Shown: positions 44,797 to 57,800, numbered from the stretch's first letter. The stretch: 64,000 nucleotides of DNA from Dermacentor variabilis (GCF_050947875.1 NC_134573.1:31580115-31644114); one strand, 5' to 3'. Translations and numbers: made by a program. Notes: generated by a model from the letters alone, not told the origin.

Positions 44797-44964
44797 CTGC
44801 ACGTATACTACAGGGTTCCACCATTTATATCTATAGCGCAAGGGGTCCGTAGCACTGCCCGTGGAGCCGTTTGTGATCCACACCGTGGCCGACATGGTAA
44901 ATGACACCAGGATTCTGACGCTGTCGTTTATCCTTACCTTTGCCCAACTCCAGGCAGTCTCTCT
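44797..44964 (-). CDS. Putative exon of a GH18 chitinase-like protein
   Basis: This 168-base minus-strand exon runs from acceptor GCTTTGTGCCTTCAG to consensus donor GTAAGAG, phase 0 at both ends. It encodes RETAWSWAKVRINDSVRILV, then SFTMSATVWITNGSTGSATD and YRYKWWNPVVYVQ. Joined in phase to 43350-43231 it gives a continuous secreted-protein-like stretch. The order (strand ending in a small-residue turn, then an aromatic segment before 'YVQSC') is what I would expect of the late GH18 barrel in tick proteins. A different secreted family is possible. Confidence 0.4.
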
Positions 44965-46509
44965 CTGAAGGCACAAAGCGCCAACGCTTCAGCATGCAAC
45001 ATACTGCTCAATGTGCAGTACATATTTTAGAACACAGGCATAAACAGAGGATTGGAGCATTGCATGGGAAATCACGGCAGTTGCCTTTTTTCTTATCAAA
45101 ATTGAGGCCTACGTCAAAATACCGTTAGCTGTAGAGGTGGATTCTAAGATGCTCACAGCAATTTTATAATCTTGTGGTGCGTACATGCTCGATACTTCAC
45201 AAAAATATAGTAGTGAGAAGAAGCTACACGAAGACCCGTAGAAAAGTTAGAATGTTATCCGCCAGATATCGCAGGACATTTTAGGGGTCTCGCTATGTAA
45301 ACTTGCGATCCGCAAAATTTGGCGTTCATACATACAACGCCTGGGGAATGGGGCCCGGAAGTGCATGCCGCAGTACTGGTGCTTTTTAAAAACTTTTTCA
45401 GGCTTCTCACCAGAGTGCGTGTTTATCGGGAATTGTACAACAGTATTTCACAAGTTTGGGGCACATCGTATATCAAGTGCACGTATGAAGGACGGGCATG
45501 TTTACGACGACGGTGTGCGAGAGTTCGGGATAAGCAGTCGCTTATGAAGATTCTATTCGAGACCAGTTTTCAGTAGTATACAATACGCCCTTTTTGCAAA
45601 CATTTAAGGGCAGCACTTTAAGCATGAAGAGCTAAGGCATGCCTACCAGAGATTAAGAATAGAAACAAAGAAAGAAGGCGATCTGTTGCAAATAACATGC
45701 CAAATGAGGCGGAGCGCGAGATGTGTTTCACAATGCTCTTTGCGTTAAAACAAACAAAAACTTGTACTAAACTATCGTCGTGGTAGAACCGGCTGTTACC
45801 GGATACGCAAGAAATATGTTTCCATATCGCATAGGACAGAAAGCTCTTGCACAAAACATGGGATGGCTAATTTACGAAATTGTAAACACGCGTGAGACGT
45901 GCTCATTCCATGACCTGTCTTAATTTGAACGCGTCTCAAAATATTACATTTTAGCAAAGTATTCAAAGAGGTTGTTATTGAAGTACAAAAGGCAACTGAA
46001 AACCTATACTCCGTTCCATAGATAGCAGTCAGCGCTGGAAGCTAGGGAACAATTTCGGTGAATAAAATTTATCACTCCGCGCGTTCCGTCCGTGCATCGT
46101 TGCGAGTCACCAACGTTCGCTCGCGCAAGACGCAAGGTTCCTCCCGAGGGATTTCAAATAAAAAGAACCGCGAACAGAACGGCAAGAATAAACATGATCT
46201 AAAACAACGTATTGGCAGCCGTATACCACAGTGTCTTTGTTCCTAAGGCTTAAAATATGTTTGATTCAATACTGCACCTAAATAATTCACGCGTACAATT
46301 TCGGTCAAAGAACATCGAACTACAACGAAGTGCGAAGGAAGCCATTGGAAAACTATGTATGTAACGCGGTATAACTGCGTCGCCTTTTCGCCTCTAGTTG
46401 ATACGGAAGAAGGGTAATTGTTTTACTAAAGTTTGCTAAGATTAACTTATCATAAAGTGCCACTGAGTGTAACATCATTTGTTACACCACTTTTAATTTC
46501 TGCATTCCA
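44965..46509. other. Interval searched for upstream exons, none found
   Basis: Open frames at 45319-45576 and 46058-46246 (plus) and 45854-45618 (minus) have no motif and no convincing splice frame. No earlier GH18 exon with the DxxDxDxE motif is present. Confidence 0.4.
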
Positions 46510-46635
46510 CTGTTGATTTGTTTAGTCTTCAGGAATGCATCGCTTGCGCTGAGAAGAAAACCTATAAAAAAACAACGTAGCACTTCGTGCTTATGTATAG
46601 GACAAAGGGAATTGCAAGCGTTCTTCCGCCTGAAA
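46510..46635. repeat. 127-bp dispersed repeat, copy 2
   Basis: Near-identical to 44189-44315, same orientation. It is directly followed by a CR1-like LINE fragment (46648-46811) that has a second copy at 49090-49252. Confidence 0.75.
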
Positions 46636-46647
46636 AGTCAATGAGTG

Positions 46648-46811
46648 CAACTTCTTGGGGTTCTTCAACCGCATATATGGCAATGCGTCGCCAAAGAAAT
46701 GCTCTTTATCAGCGCAAAAGGCGGTTGTATACTCTGTGGATACAGAAAAATGCGAATGCCGACGAGCGTCTCATTGTCGCGACTCAGCCAGATGAAACAG
46801 GCTCTTTGTTG
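46648..46811 (-). mobile_element. CR1-like LINE fragment (segment before the RT)
   Basis: About 164 bases nearly identical to 49090-49252, the part of the larger CR1-like LINE whose minus strand reads FFGDALPYMRLENPKKL. It is in the same orientation as that LINE. Confidence 0.7.
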
Positions 46812-47739
46812 CGAAGGACTGGTGAAAATAACAAGAGTAGTTAAGCATTATCAAGATCGATCGATAATTATAAATGCTGCTTTTCTCTCAACTTTTACAT
46901 TTTCAGCAAAACGGTATGCGCGTACTCGAAGCCAGCTACCACAACAGGCGTGGCGATGCTCTTGCTTATAAGGATGAACGAAACATCAGCAAAATTTTCA
47001 ATTTTTTTTATCATGTACGCCTGTTCACGCAATGTTGCGCGTCACTCGCAATTAACAGTAGCCGACCGTCCGCCATCTTGGCTTCCCTATGGTCTGTAAA
47101 TAGCCTTTGTACATAAAAAATATGTTCATTTGGTTGTTTATTTAATACAAGTACCCTCAAGTGCCAAAGCTCTAAAGAGGAGAGCGGGATGACAATTGAA
47201 AAATCAATTGAAAATTCAGAAAAAGGATAAAAGGTAGCAACATTATAGAACTTTTAGATATAACACTGGAAAACATGAACTATACCAAAGAGTGAAAATG
47301 GCCTGGCATTAACTAAATAAAGTGTCTAGCAAACCAAGACGACAAAAAGAACAGTATGCCAGATGCGTACATAATGTGATATGCTCAGCGAACGTGCGCC
47401 ACGCGCACATATGCATATGATACGTATTGGAACAAGACAAAAATGTATATCAGGCTTTAGTATCAGAAGAAATGAAACAAACATTTTCGAAAATCGCACT
47501 GTCGGTCACAGAGGGAATAGAAGCCGGGAGGTGGTACCAGTCCCGAGTTATGAGTGGCGTGAAAAAGTTAGAAAAAGTCTGTATTGGCGGCGAATTCAGC
47601 AGTCCTTATTTTTGAGGTCAACCCGTGACAAATAATTCGTAGGCGTACAAATTAGCTGGTCTCTCAAAGACGTGCAAATATAAATTTTATGTAAAAGTCA
47701 AATACGGAAAGCATTTCGGCCTTAATGACAGCGATGGCA
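46812..47739. other. Interval without a supported feature
   Basis: AT-rich sequence. Open frames at 46874-47116 and 47381-47635 are not recognised. Confidence 0.4.
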
Positions 47740-49890
47740 ATAATAAGCTATTTTGCATTAGCGTTACGCTGGCTGTGCGGTTCTAATTAGAAAGGATAAA
47801 GCCAGTCGTGTTATTCTGGACAAGTTCAAGGGCTTGCGATATGTTAGCTGGGTGAATGTGCTAGATTGAATCTGCATATTCCAATTATGATTGAACAAAT
47901 GTTTTATACGCGAATATTTTTAGAGAGGCTGTGCTTTTCAAGTAGCGCCGAAGATATCGAAACGTGTGGTCAGCATTAGAGAATATAGAGTAAATGTGAG
48001 GTATTATATTAAGAGTAGCGGATATGAGAACACCTAAGTAATTATAGTAAGATAGTGTCTCTAGTGAAATAGTGCATGCTGTAAGACGGAGGACAAATGT
48101 TCTGACGTGAAACGCGCAGTTGGTTACATTTCCTAACGTTATGTTCCATTTTCCAAGTTTTACAACAAATTGCGACATAATAGAAGTCGGCTTATAAGGC
48201 CTACTCGTCAACGAGGTCACGGACTTCGCGGAAGAAAACGCAGTCATCTGCATATAAGAGCATCAATGAATACACTTGGTTAGGCAACTCAATAACAAAC
48301 TAAAGCAAGTAACAGACCAGATGTTGCCTCATGTAGTGGTGAATCGTGGTCAATAATAGTAACATATTGAAAGCTATTAGTAAGAAAACACTCGAGCCAT
48401 AGTATTAGATTAAAATCCAAAGTAAGTAAGGACAGTTACTTGTCAAACGTCTTGGAAAAATTAAGAAAAATACAGTCAGCACGGGAACCCTGATCTAGTA
48501 TAGCGTGCAGTGAATGCGTGAAAAGAAGTTGCGTTTCGCAAGAAAGCGAGCATGGCAAACCATGCTGTCATGATGTAAAAAGGCATTGCTTACATGAAAG
48601 GTAAATATTTGTGAGTTTAATACAAGTGTATATGCTCCATTACATTTCAGCGAATGCTAGTCGAGTAAATGGGTCCCTGGTTTAGCAGTGACAGTCTATT
48701 TCTCGATTTATATGTAGGAACCATCTTCCCGGTTTTTCTAGTGCTGGGGTAAAGCACCATTTTCCAATGATTGCTGAAATATTTTTGCGAGATGGACGTG
48801 GAAGCTTTTGTCTGTTTTAGAAATTTTTGGATGATGTGGTCAGGCCCACAGTATGACGATAATTTTAGCTAATCAATTATGTTCACAATGCCAACCGAAT
48901 CAATAAGAATGGGAACATCGGAGAGAAATCGAGATTAGAGGCATCAGGAGTGTCTTCCAAAATTGAAGCACAAGAAATGCTACTAAACACGTTGTTGAAA
49001 ACAAGAGGGCAATCTTTTGGCACGACTGGCTCACCAGATTCATCCCCAGGAAAAATATTATAGTTATATTTGGTGTTAACAATCGGCGACAACTTCTTAG
49101 GGTTCTCCAACCGCATATATGGCAATGCGTCGCCAAAGAAATGCTTTTTATGAGCGCAAAATGCGTTAGTATACTCTGTGGCTACAGAAAAATGCGAATG
49201 CCGACGAGCGTCTCATTGTCGCGACTTAGCCAGATGAAACAGGCTCTTTGTTTTTAGTAGAAAGGCGGGTGAGAGTTTGATTATATTATGGTAATGTAGC
49301 ATTAGTTCGAATATTATTCGCAGGTATATAAGTGCCAATGAGCTCGTTAATTTTTGAAAAAAAACAAATCCCAGTTTTCCTGAACCGAACGCTGATCAAA
49401 GCAGGCAAGAAATAAGTTTAGATATATTGACAGCTGTTAATTCATAATATTGAAATCGGCCCTAATGTAATCACTAATCACTTAAATTTGATGTTCTGCG
49501 TGGGCTTGTAATCTTTAATTTGAAGTGTACCACAGCGTGGTCGCTTAGAACGGGTAGCAAAGTAATACTGGACAAGAGTTCGGGGTGAGTAGCTAGTATT
49601 GAATCTAGTATGTTAGCACAATTTGCGGTTGGTCTAGTTAGGCTGGTAATGAGTTGAGTGAAATTGGAACACGCGCAAAGGTTTCAAAACTTTGGCATTG
49701 TGACAACAACGGAGAAATGACGAGATGAGCGCCGTCCCAACAGATATTAAGAAAATTAAAATCATCTAACATTATAATAGGGAAAGGAAGATAGCGAGAT
49801 ACAGTGTTTTGATGACGTCATGAAGCTCATCAAGAAATGATAATGCAGAATTCGGAGGGCGGCAACACACGCCTAATTAAGTTCTAGTGT
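47740..49890 (-). mobile_element. CR1-like LINE fragment: endonuclease to RT C-terminus
   Basis: On the minus strand, domain order from high to low coordinates can be followed through many stops and shifts. Near 49.88-49.48 kb an APE endonuclease end is visible (CRPPNSALSFLDELHDVI, later RPRCGTLQIKDYKPTQNI). A linker follows near 49.13 kb (FFGDALPYMRLENPKKL) and a pre-RT segment (VFNNVFSS). RT blocks are then visible (TQLLFTHSLHAILDQG, ADCIFLNFSKTFDK, WLECFLTNSFQYVTIIDHDS, YADDC) and the RT end (YNYLGVLISATLN, YLRRYLKSTASLKIFAYKTF). The element lacks RNase H and fits the CR1/Jockey group. It is old and inactive, with both ends truncated. Confidence 0.75.
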
Positions 49891-50009
49891 TTTATAAAGT
49901 GATGCTTTGCGTGCTCTCTATCAGAAAGTGGCTTTGGCACGTTAAACCACTTTCTAAGGGTTCGACTATGCGAATAAACACGCGACATGCGACTATGCGA
50001 ATAAACTAC
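49891..50009. repeat. Junction between CR1-like LINE and Ty3 element A, with a 17-bp direct repeat
   Basis: CGACTATGCGAATAAAC occurs at 49963-49979 and 49990-50006, period 27. GTGGCTTTGGCACGTTAAAC nearby resembles a SINE 3'-end motif. Element A's integrase similarity stops here. Confidence 0.5.
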
Positions 50010-53000
50010 TATGGTAAACTGGCCAAGGTGTTAGATAGGGCATTGAAGAAAGCGGCGTTGATGGTGCATGTCGGTGAACGGCCGTGAACTACGTAGAAAG
50101 GTGAGTACCCCGTAGTTCATTGGACAGCGGTGTTGTGAGGAAAAGTCACAAAAGGCAAAAGTTTGTCCCAGTTGTAGTTTGAGCCGATATACATTCATAT
50201 CATATCTGTTAGTGTGCGATGAAATCGCTCTGTTCAGCCATTTGTTTGACGGTGATATGCGAATGTCATCTTATGAATTGTGCCACAAGCTCCCCAGTAC
50301 TTCTTCGATCATTGTTGACGTGAAAGTCTTGCCGCGGTCACTTAACAGTACACGAGGTGCACCATGACGCAGCACAATTACATCCAGAAAGAAGATGGCA
50401 ACGTCGGAGGCCGAGCTAGAGCGTACAGGAGCGGTCTCTGCGTAACGTGAGAGCTAGTCAACAGCTGTCACAATCTATCGATGACCTGCCGGCGTTATGG
50501 GCAGAGGGTCGACTAGGTCTCTCCCAACCATTGCAAAGGGCGTCTCGCGACGTTGGATTGGTCTGTAAAAACCGAACAGGAGACGAAGTCGGTCGTTTCC
50601 GCCGTTGACACTGGACGCAGGAAGCGACGTCCTTGGCCACAAAGGTAGACATGCCTGGTCAAAAGAACCAGCTCTTAACGCAGTGGTATGCTTTGTGAAA
50701 ATCCAAATGGCCAGCAGATGGGTTGTCGTGAAAGGCTTCAAGGGCCCGCGTGCGTATCGAACGTGGAAGAATAGGTACCCCGTGGTGTCCATCGGAGTTG
50801 TAAATGTAGCGGTTGAGCACATCTTTGTCGAGCTTAAATAGTCGCACTTGTCAACGTAATCCGGCATCCGGTGCAGTAGTAGTTCAGCACAGGCGTTGGA
50901 TATTTCTGTTTCAGTAGGGATGCGAACGTTGACACTAGGCGAGCTGAGTGACGAGATTGGAAGACAGCGTGCTAGTAACCGCTAGAAGTAATAACGGGAG
51001 TGGAGAGAGTCTCAGCATCAAGTGACGAGAAATGGGGAGATGTGCTCGAAGATAGTGGCAGCTGGCAGCGTAAGAGAGCGTCGCATCTTGATGCCTTTTC
51101 CCTGACTTGGAAAAGGAAACGGAAACAATGTGGAAATTGTACACTTGTACACAGTCACTAAGTCGTCCAGAAAAATTTTTGATGGACGATAACCAGCATA
51201 AGGCGTGGTGGTCGGTTATGACCGTGAAATGGCGTCCATAAATATATGGTCGAAATTTTTGTATCACCCAAACTACTGCGAGACATTCCTGCTGTGTGAT
51301 CGAGTTGTTCTTTTCGGCAGCCGTTAATGCATGGCTGGCATAGGCAACAACTCTATCCAGTGCAGTAGTATCACGTTGTAGAACGACAGCCGCGATCTCA
51401 TGGCGACTAGTGTAGGTGTACAAACAAGTTTGTGCATTCTCATCCAAGTGACAGAGGACAGGCTCGGTGGTTACTGCTTGCTTGAGGGCTCGGAAAGGAA
51501 GTTCGTAGTTGTCTGTCCAAAGGAATGCAGTGCCCTACGTGAGCAACTTGTGCAGCGGAGACGCCATGGCAGAAAAATGACGGATGAAGCGGCGGAAGTA
51601 GGATGCCAGGCCCAAGAATCATCTTAATTGTTTTTGATTTTCTGGGCGAAAGAAGCGAAGCAGGGCGCCAACCTTGTCGGGATCTGGTTGAACGCCATCT
51701 TTGCTGACAAGCTGGCCCAACACTTTGGTGATCTTTCTGTCCAAATGGCATTACTTTGTGTTGATTTGGAGTCCAGCGTTGGAAATGCACGTGAAAACCT
51801 TGTCCAAACACTCAAGGTGTTGACGCAAATTTGTAGAAAAAATAACGATGTCATCTAAATAGCACAAATAGGTCGTCCAGTTAAGGCTACGTAAAACTGT
51901 GCAGATCATGCGTTCAAATGTTGCAGGAGCATTACATAAGCAGAAGGGCATGACGTTAATCTCATACAGTCCGTCTGGTGTTGCAAAGGTTGTCTTGTCT
52001 TTGTTCGCTTCGTGCATGGAGGTTAGCCAGTACCCTGATCGGAGGTCTAGACTAGAGAAATATTCAGCACCCTGGAAGGAGTCAATGGCATCGTCGATTC
52101 TTGGCATCGGATATGCATCTTTGCGGGTGATCTTATGAAGGGCTCGATAATCGACGCAAAATCGTACAGAGCCATCTTTCTTGCGAACCAACAAAACAGG
52201 AGACGACCAAGAATTGGGCGATGCCGAATGATATCTCCTGTGAACATGCTATCAAAGTTACCCGCAATGATTTTCCGTTCTGCGGATGACACGCGACACG
52301 GGTGGCGGCGTACAATCGAACTGCCTTCGGACTCGATGCGATGAACTGCGACGGAAGTGCGCCCCTGAAGCTTGGAGTAAACGTGAAAAAGGGCGCTGTG
52401 TTTTTGCATTAGGGCCAGAAGGTCTTCTTCCGGCGCAAGAGTAAGATCGGGATTTATCACGGCCGTTAAAGCCGCAGCACCAGTATGATAATCAGTTGCT
52501 GTAGACAAGGGTGGGGATTGCGTTTGTAGCGGTACCAGTGAAAGGGGTTCGGCGTCAGTAAATCAAGTCACAGTAGTGCCCTGGGAAAGCACAACTGGCG
52601 GAGAAGTAGGGTTACGAACAGCGACGAACGCGCTACCATCCTGACACCGCACCAGGATAGGAGCAAGGCTAAGCCCACCAGAAATGCAGTGACCGCTCGG
52701 CGCAAGGTATACATCATCACTAAAAATAGTGTCGGAAGTCAGTATGAGAATATGGTCATTGTCCGCGGGAATGAAACAGTCGGTAGACATGACGCAACGT
52801 ATGCTCTGAACATTGGCTGTGAACGAAGATTCAGTGTCCGTCATATGAACAGTTCGCTGACGGTAAGAAATGAATGCTCAGGTAAAGGACAGAAGTCCCA
52901 TCCCAAAATCATCGCATAGGTATACGAAGATAGCATGCCGAACCGAATGTAGTGAAGCAAGGAAAACAAGCGCAGTGCAAACACCGGAGGGCCGAACAAG

Positions 53001-53490
53001 AACTGCATTAGCGCAACGAAGGGGAGGGCCATTATACGGTGGTCTTCATTTTCCGCAATCGAGAACACAAATCAGTACTAACAACGGAAAGCGATGCACC
53101 TGTGTCAACCAAGGCTTCGGTTCGGACACTTTCAGCACGCACTGAAAGTACATTTGACGGGGGCTCAGGAGGAGTTTCCCCTTGTCCAAATGATGCAGCT
53201 TTCGCTCCTGAAGAAGCACCATTTAGTTTTCTGGGTGGTGATCGGAGGACGAAGTAGCTGGACGAAGAGGGGAAGAGGAGCACACCTCGGTGATGGAGAG
53301 CGTCGACACGGGAAACGCAATGAACCCGCAGCGTTGAAGTCTTATGGAGATGGGGAACGTCGTGATTAATGATCGGAGTAAGAACGCCGACGTTGTGGTA
53401 CGGGGCCAGAAAGCTCATCCCTTTCAAACCTGTCATATCATCGCCTTGCATCTTGCTAACAGCGTCGGCAATATCTTGAAATTTCGCCAC
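50010..53490 (-). pseudogene. Element A pol: protease, RT, RNase H, integrase (multiple frameshifts)
   Basis: The protease has ALVDTGASLSVVS near 53090. The RT region (52508-51751) shows VRKKDGSVRFCVDYRALHKI, YFSSLDLRSGYW and the catalytic YLDDIVIFS. RNase H (51447-50935) has YTSRHEIAAVVLQ, ITQQECLAVVW and VITDHHALCWL. The integrase zinc-binding part has HDNPSAGHLD and CVQCQRRK. Its catalytic part is visible as HGAPRVLLSDRGKTF with an E-rich tail near 50.3 kb. At least five frame changes separate these parts, so no polyprotein could be made. Confidence 0.75.
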
Positions 53491-53699
53491 GGAGGGCGCA
53501 ATACAAGCAAACCGGTCGGGGTGGGCTCCATGCGTAGTAAGACGGAAAAGGTGGTGGTCGTGTAGTGATAGGATTTAGGGTCCCGTGCGGTGCATGTGCA
53601 CGTTTTGGTGGCTTGCTGGGAGGGTGGCATTATAGAGGCAACCTGAGCGTGAGCTAGCGTGGGGTAGGGTGCGGGCTCGGGACTTGCGGGCATGTAACG

Positions 53700-54356
53700 G
53701 CAGCTATCTCTTCGCTCACGATATAGCGTAGGCCGCCACCAGGAGGCGTCATTTGGACGTCATTTGGCCTTGGAATCACATGTGTCAGGGTGTCAGCGGA
53801 GAATACGAAGCTCGTCGGAATGCTAACATGTACTGATGCTGTCTACGACGGTAGTGGCGTTCAGCACTACACGAGCATGAAATGCCACATTCTCAATAGC
53901 TTGGCGTATACGCTCACTCTCTGCCATCGAGGTGTTCACGCGGCAGCAGAGGGCGAGGACGTCCTCTATATACGAAGTGTACGACTAGGCCAAGTGCTGA
54001 ATCCGCTCACCAAGCTTCTTCTTGGCGATATCCGAGCGGAGAGACGAGTTGGCAGACGATCTGGCGTAGGTGGTGTTTAAAAGTGCTCCAGTTGACGAAA
54101 TCGAGCTCATGATCGCAAAACCAAGTTTTTGCGCCGCCATTTATGTAGAAGGGGACGTGAGCAAGTTTTGTAGATTCGTTCCAAGGGTTAAAGTCACTCA
54201 CGCGCTCGTAGTGTTCCTACCAGTCTTCAACGTCGTCACCTGGAAGTCCAGCAAACACCGGTGAATTCTTATGAGGGGTGGTGACAGTCCAAGAAGGGGT
54301 TCCCCAGGAACAGGCAAGGTGGATGTCCCGGTACTGGCCTGCTGGTCTTGGACCAT
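53700..54356 (-). pseudogene. Element A gag (frameshifted)
   Basis: ATG at 54356 opens MVQDQQASTGTS. PVFAGLPGDDVEDW and YINGGAKTWFCDHE in shifted frames match the gag line of elements B and C (PGVFSGLEGQDVDDW, VIFHLGG). No zinc knuckle was found. Several indels break it. Confidence 0.6.
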
Positions 54357-54476
54357 GGTCGAGTACTGTTGGTAGAGGTGGCGACGTGAGCGGAGCTTCA
54401 GGGATATAGCGTAGGTGATGCTGGAGACAGACTGGGAGCGAGAGGGCGACGCAACCGCACAGCACACTCCAATAGT

Positions 54477-54601
54477 TGTGAGAGAAGGTTTAGGCAGTCA
54501 GACTCTGCTTTATTTTCCGGAGTGTGAGCCGCCTACCAGGCACCAAGAAATGTGGTGATTAGTAGGTAGAGATTAGAATATGAAGCGTATGTACAATTCT
54601 C

Positions 54602-54604
<3 letters not shown>
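54477..54604 (-). repeat. Element A 5' LTR
   Basis: 128 bp beginning TGTGAGA and ending TCTCACA on either strand, a clear terminal inversion. A minus-strand AATAAA lies near its end (GGAAAATAAAGCAG). A TGGAGTGTGCTG primer-binding-like site starts about 5 bases after the LTR, at 54471. No second LTR copy is present. Confidence 0.7.

Positions 54605-54656
<52 letters not shown>
54605..54656. repeat. (AT)n microsatellite between elements A and B
   Basis: About 25 AT units lie exactly between the 5' LTR end of A and the 3' LTR end of B. Confidence 0.9.
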
Positions 54657-54661
<5 letters not shown>

Positions 54662-54826
54662 GTTACATGTGGAAAGACACAGACAAAAGATGCTATTTAG
54701 ACGCTATTTACACTGGAAACAGGCAGCTACGCTGACACTCGCTCGTGCCAAGGGCACCGACCAACTTCTTCGCCGTTCTCGTGGCGGCTCGTCTCTTGAG
54801 CATCGCTCAATGATATCATAATATTA
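54657..54826 (-). repeat. Element B 3' LTR
   Basis: It matches 59592-59761 over about 170 bp (for example GGAAAGACACAG, ACACTCGCTCGTG, CCGACCAACTTCTTCG on the plus strand). It is preceded in element sense by the polypurine-like GCCGCCGGGGGG at 54827-54838. Confidence 0.75.
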
Positions 54827-54829
54827 CCC

Positions 54830-57800
54830 CCCGGCGGCAAAAGCACCGTCATGGTGGTGTTAAATATCCAAGGTGCATGGAGGGCTTGAGTCGGGCAACG
54901 GTAGACAATGTCACTGGTTGTCACAGCGGAGGACGTAGTGGGCATGGCTAGAATGATTTCATAGATGACATCGGTGATTTTGCGTATCACGCGATATGGG
55001 TCTGTGTAACAGGAAAGCAGTTTTTCACAAAGGCCGACTTTACGCGATGGTGACCAAAGCAACACGAGGGCGCCGGGCACAAAATGGACATCACGGTGTC
55101 GGAGGTCCTAGCGTTGTTTCTGCTTGTCTTGAGACACTTGTAGAAGAGTGCGCGCAAGTGGGCGAGCATGGTCAGCATGGGCGATTGCATCACGGGCATA
55201 ATCGCTAGTTGAAGCTGTCGTAGACGGAAGCACAGTGTCCAATGGTAGCCTCGGTTCGCGGCCATACAAGAGGTAAAACGGGAAAAAGCCAGCACTTTCG
55301 AGACGGGAATTGTTGTATGCAAAGGTAATGTAAGGTAGAGCCATGTCCCAGTCACGGTGGTCGTCTGAAACGTATTTGGATAGCATGTCTGTAAGGGTGC
55401 GGTTGAAACGCTCAGTGAGGCCGCTCGTTTGGGGGTGGTAGGAGGTGGTAAATTTATGCTGTATGGAGCAGGCACGCATGATGTCGTCAATGACTTCGGC
55501 CAAAAAGGTGCGGCCGCAGTCTGTAAGCAATTGACGCGGACCACCATGCATGAAAATGATATCATGTAGGAGGAAGTCCGCAACATCAGTTGCGCAGCTG
55601 GTCGTAAGAGCACGGGTTACGGCGTGGCGGGTCGCGTAGTCCGCCGCGACTGCAACCCACTTGTTTTCTGATGTAGATTCCAGAAATGGGCCGAGAAGGT
55701 CCAAGCCGACACGATGCAAGGGCTCGGCTGGGTTGTCGAGCGGCTGCAGGTAACTAGCGGGGATCTGGGAAGGCTTCTTGCGTCGTTGGCAAAGTTCACA
55801 AGCGGCGACGTAACGTCGAACGGAACGGGCAAGGCCTGGCCAGAAAAAACGGCGACGTACACGGTCATAGGTTCGAGATACACCGACGTGTCCTCCCGTT
55901 AGTGCGTCGTGAAGCTCTTCTAGTACGGTAGAGCGGAGGTGTTTAAATACTACAAGCAGGAACTCAGAGCCGTCCGGATGAAGGTAACGACGGTACAGAG
56001 AACCGTCGCGGAGGATGAAGAGGCGTAGAGCAGCATCAGCCGGAGAGTGTGCAAAACGGTCGATGACTGCTCTGATGTAGGCGTCATGGCGTTGCTCGTC
56101 GGCGAAATCATGGCGCTGGGATACAGAAAATACGCAAGAAGCACTGGCAATATTGGAGGAGTCAGAGTCGTCAACAGGGTAACGCGACAAACTGTCAGCG
56201 TCTTGGTGCAGGCGGCCAGACTTGTACACCACGGAATATGAAAATTCCTGTAGCCTCAAAGCCCATCGACCGAGCCGGCCGGAGAGCAAACAGAGAGCAT
56301 GATGGTCAGTGACCACGGAAAAAGGGCGACCGTAAAGGTAAGGACGGCACTTCGCAACCGCCCAGACAACAGCAAGGCATTCTCGTTCCGTAATGGAATA
56401 GTTGCGCTCCGATGGTGCTAGGAGGCAGCTTGCATAAGCAATAACGCGATCCTGGCCATGCTGACCGTGGGCTATGACGGCGCCTACGCCATGACCGCCG
56501 GCATCTGTACGTAATTCTGTAGGGGCATCAGGGTCGAAGTGGGCCAGAATGAGAGGTGAGGTTAGAAGAGTGACGAGACATGCGAACGCGGCGGCTTCTT
56601 CAGTACCTCACGAGAATTGTACGCCCTTCTTCAAAAGATTAGTTAGGGGCCTAGCAATTGCCGCAAAATCTGGAACAAAATGGCAAAAGTACGAGCATAG
56701 CCCTACAAAACTTAGAACATCCGCGGCTGCCTTCGGAACCGGAAACTCTCGGACAGCGCGAGTTTTGTCGGGATCAGGCTGTACTCAAGCGTCGACAAGA
56801 TGGCCCAGAAGAGTAACTTGTCGGTGGCCAAAACGACATTTGGACGCGTTAAGTTGCAGCTTCGCCTTTCGAAATACATCAACAATAGTTGTGAGACGGT
56901 CAAGGTGAGTGTTCAACGTTGGCGAGAAGACGATGACATCGTCGAGGTAGCAGAGCCTTGTGGACCATTTGAAATCTTGGAGTAAGGAGTCCATCATACG
57001 CTCAAAGGTGACAGGGGCGTTGCATAATCCAAACGGCCTTACTTTAAATTGGTATAGGCCATCTGGTGTGATGAACGCGGTTTTTCCTCGGTCCATATCG
57101 TCAACAGCAATCTGACAGTATCCCGAACGAAGATCAATAGACGAGAAATAGCTGGAGCCGTGCAGGCAGTCAAGGGCGTCGCCTATACGTGGGAGCGGGT
57201 AGACGTCCTTTCTTGTAATGCTGTTCAGGTGATGGCAGTCTCCACAGAAGCGACACGTGCCGTCCTTGATAATTAACACCACAGGTGACGCCCAGGGACT
57301 CGATGAAGGCCCAATGATGTTTTTATCGAGCATTTTGTTCACTTCATCTTGAATTAGTAGGCGTTCCGACACAGTAACTGGATACGGTCATCGGTGAATA
57401 GGCATAGAATCGCCAGTAAGAATGCGATGCTTGACCGCGAGCGTCTGGCCTAAAGGGCAATCGTCGAAGTCCAAAATATCGCGGTAGGACGATAATACTT
57501 CGCAAAGGTCTTCAGCCTGCGTAGAGGACAGGTCCGTCCCAACCATTTTCTTTATGTTGGGATCGACGCCCGCGGCTGGCGCGAGGGGCATGCTAAGCTA
57601 GCGAGAACCATCGGTCGACAACGCTGCCACGTATTGGTCGCCGAGACAATCAATGGTGGCAAGGTATATACCATGCGGTAGAATCTGCCTTGCGAATCCA
57701 AAGTTGCAGACAGGCATGCGAGTGCGGTTCGCAGTAATAAGTATACTGTGAGGCACGGTGATTTCGTACTGTATTGGGATGTCGGGCAGAGGAGTGACGA

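Larger units (their letters stand above)
50010..54604 (-). mobile_element. Ty3/gypsy element A, 3'-truncated and decayed
   Basis: Reading on the minus strand from 54604: a 128-bp 5' LTR, primer binding site, gag, protease, RT, RNase H and integrase. The integrase similarity ends near 50010 and no 3' LTR copy is found, so the 3' end was lost. The element sits in the same orientation as B and C and is separated from B only by (AT)n. Confidence 0.8.
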
